From an uncultured Phycisphaerales bacterium (GTDB taxonomy: Bacteria > Planctomycetota > Phycisphaerae > Sedimentisphaerales > Anaerobacaceae): a stretch of 7,369 bases of DNA. The stretch lies in assembly GCA_937927975.1 (NCBI GenBank), contig CALEZT010000030.1, positions 1 to 7,369 on the forward strand. Direction: 5' to 3'. Under the pieces are notes generated by a model. The model made no database searches. It was given only the letters and a program-made list of their open reading frames with translations, and was not told where the DNA came from. Of this stretch, positions 7,368 to 7,369 are shown piece by piece. The number at the start of each line of letters is the position of its first letter. The first letter of the stretch is position 1. The position numbers were made by a program, and so were the translations under genes.

Positions 7368-7369
7368 AA

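Overview
The window is high-GC bacterial DNA, densely coding, with three genes and no RNA gene, insertion sequence, CRISPR array or prophage that I can see. The gene styles point to the PVC superphylum, most likely a planctomycete or a relative such as Kiritimatiellota or Verrucomicrobiota. These are a Gfo/Idh/MocA oxidoreductase of the group expanded there, an exported fucosidase-type protein and an exported GH106-like protein. This assignment is inference from gene content; no phylogenetic marker is present.

Layout: positions 2-1201 (+) hold the 3'-most 399 codons of a Gfo/Idh/MocA-family oxidoreductase whose start lies left of the window. A 78-base convergent gap follows (1202-1279), with one weak hairpin. 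Positions 1280-5065 (-) hold a 1261-residue exported protein: signal peptide, N-terminal beta region, a TIM-barrel-like glycosidase-looking domain I cannot place in a family, a beta-rich linker, and a complete C-terminal GH29 alpha-L-fucosidase-like domain. Positions 5118-7355 (-) hold a 745-residue exported protein resembling the catalytic part of GH106 alpha-L-rhamnosidases. The 52-base gap between the two minus-strand genes contains only the downstream gene's Shine-Dalgarno. The two are probably co-transcribed from a promoter right of the window, in the order GH106-like then GH29 fusion.

How they fit together: the two exported enzymes look like a pair that strips 6-deoxy-L-sugars (fucose, rhamnose) from a complex polysaccharide outside the cytoplasm. 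The oxidoreductase, on the opposite strand, may act on sugars of the same kind, but nothing in the window ties it to the other two. The most interesting object is the double-barrel fusion protein, whose N-terminal half looks like an uncharacterised glycoside hydrolase.
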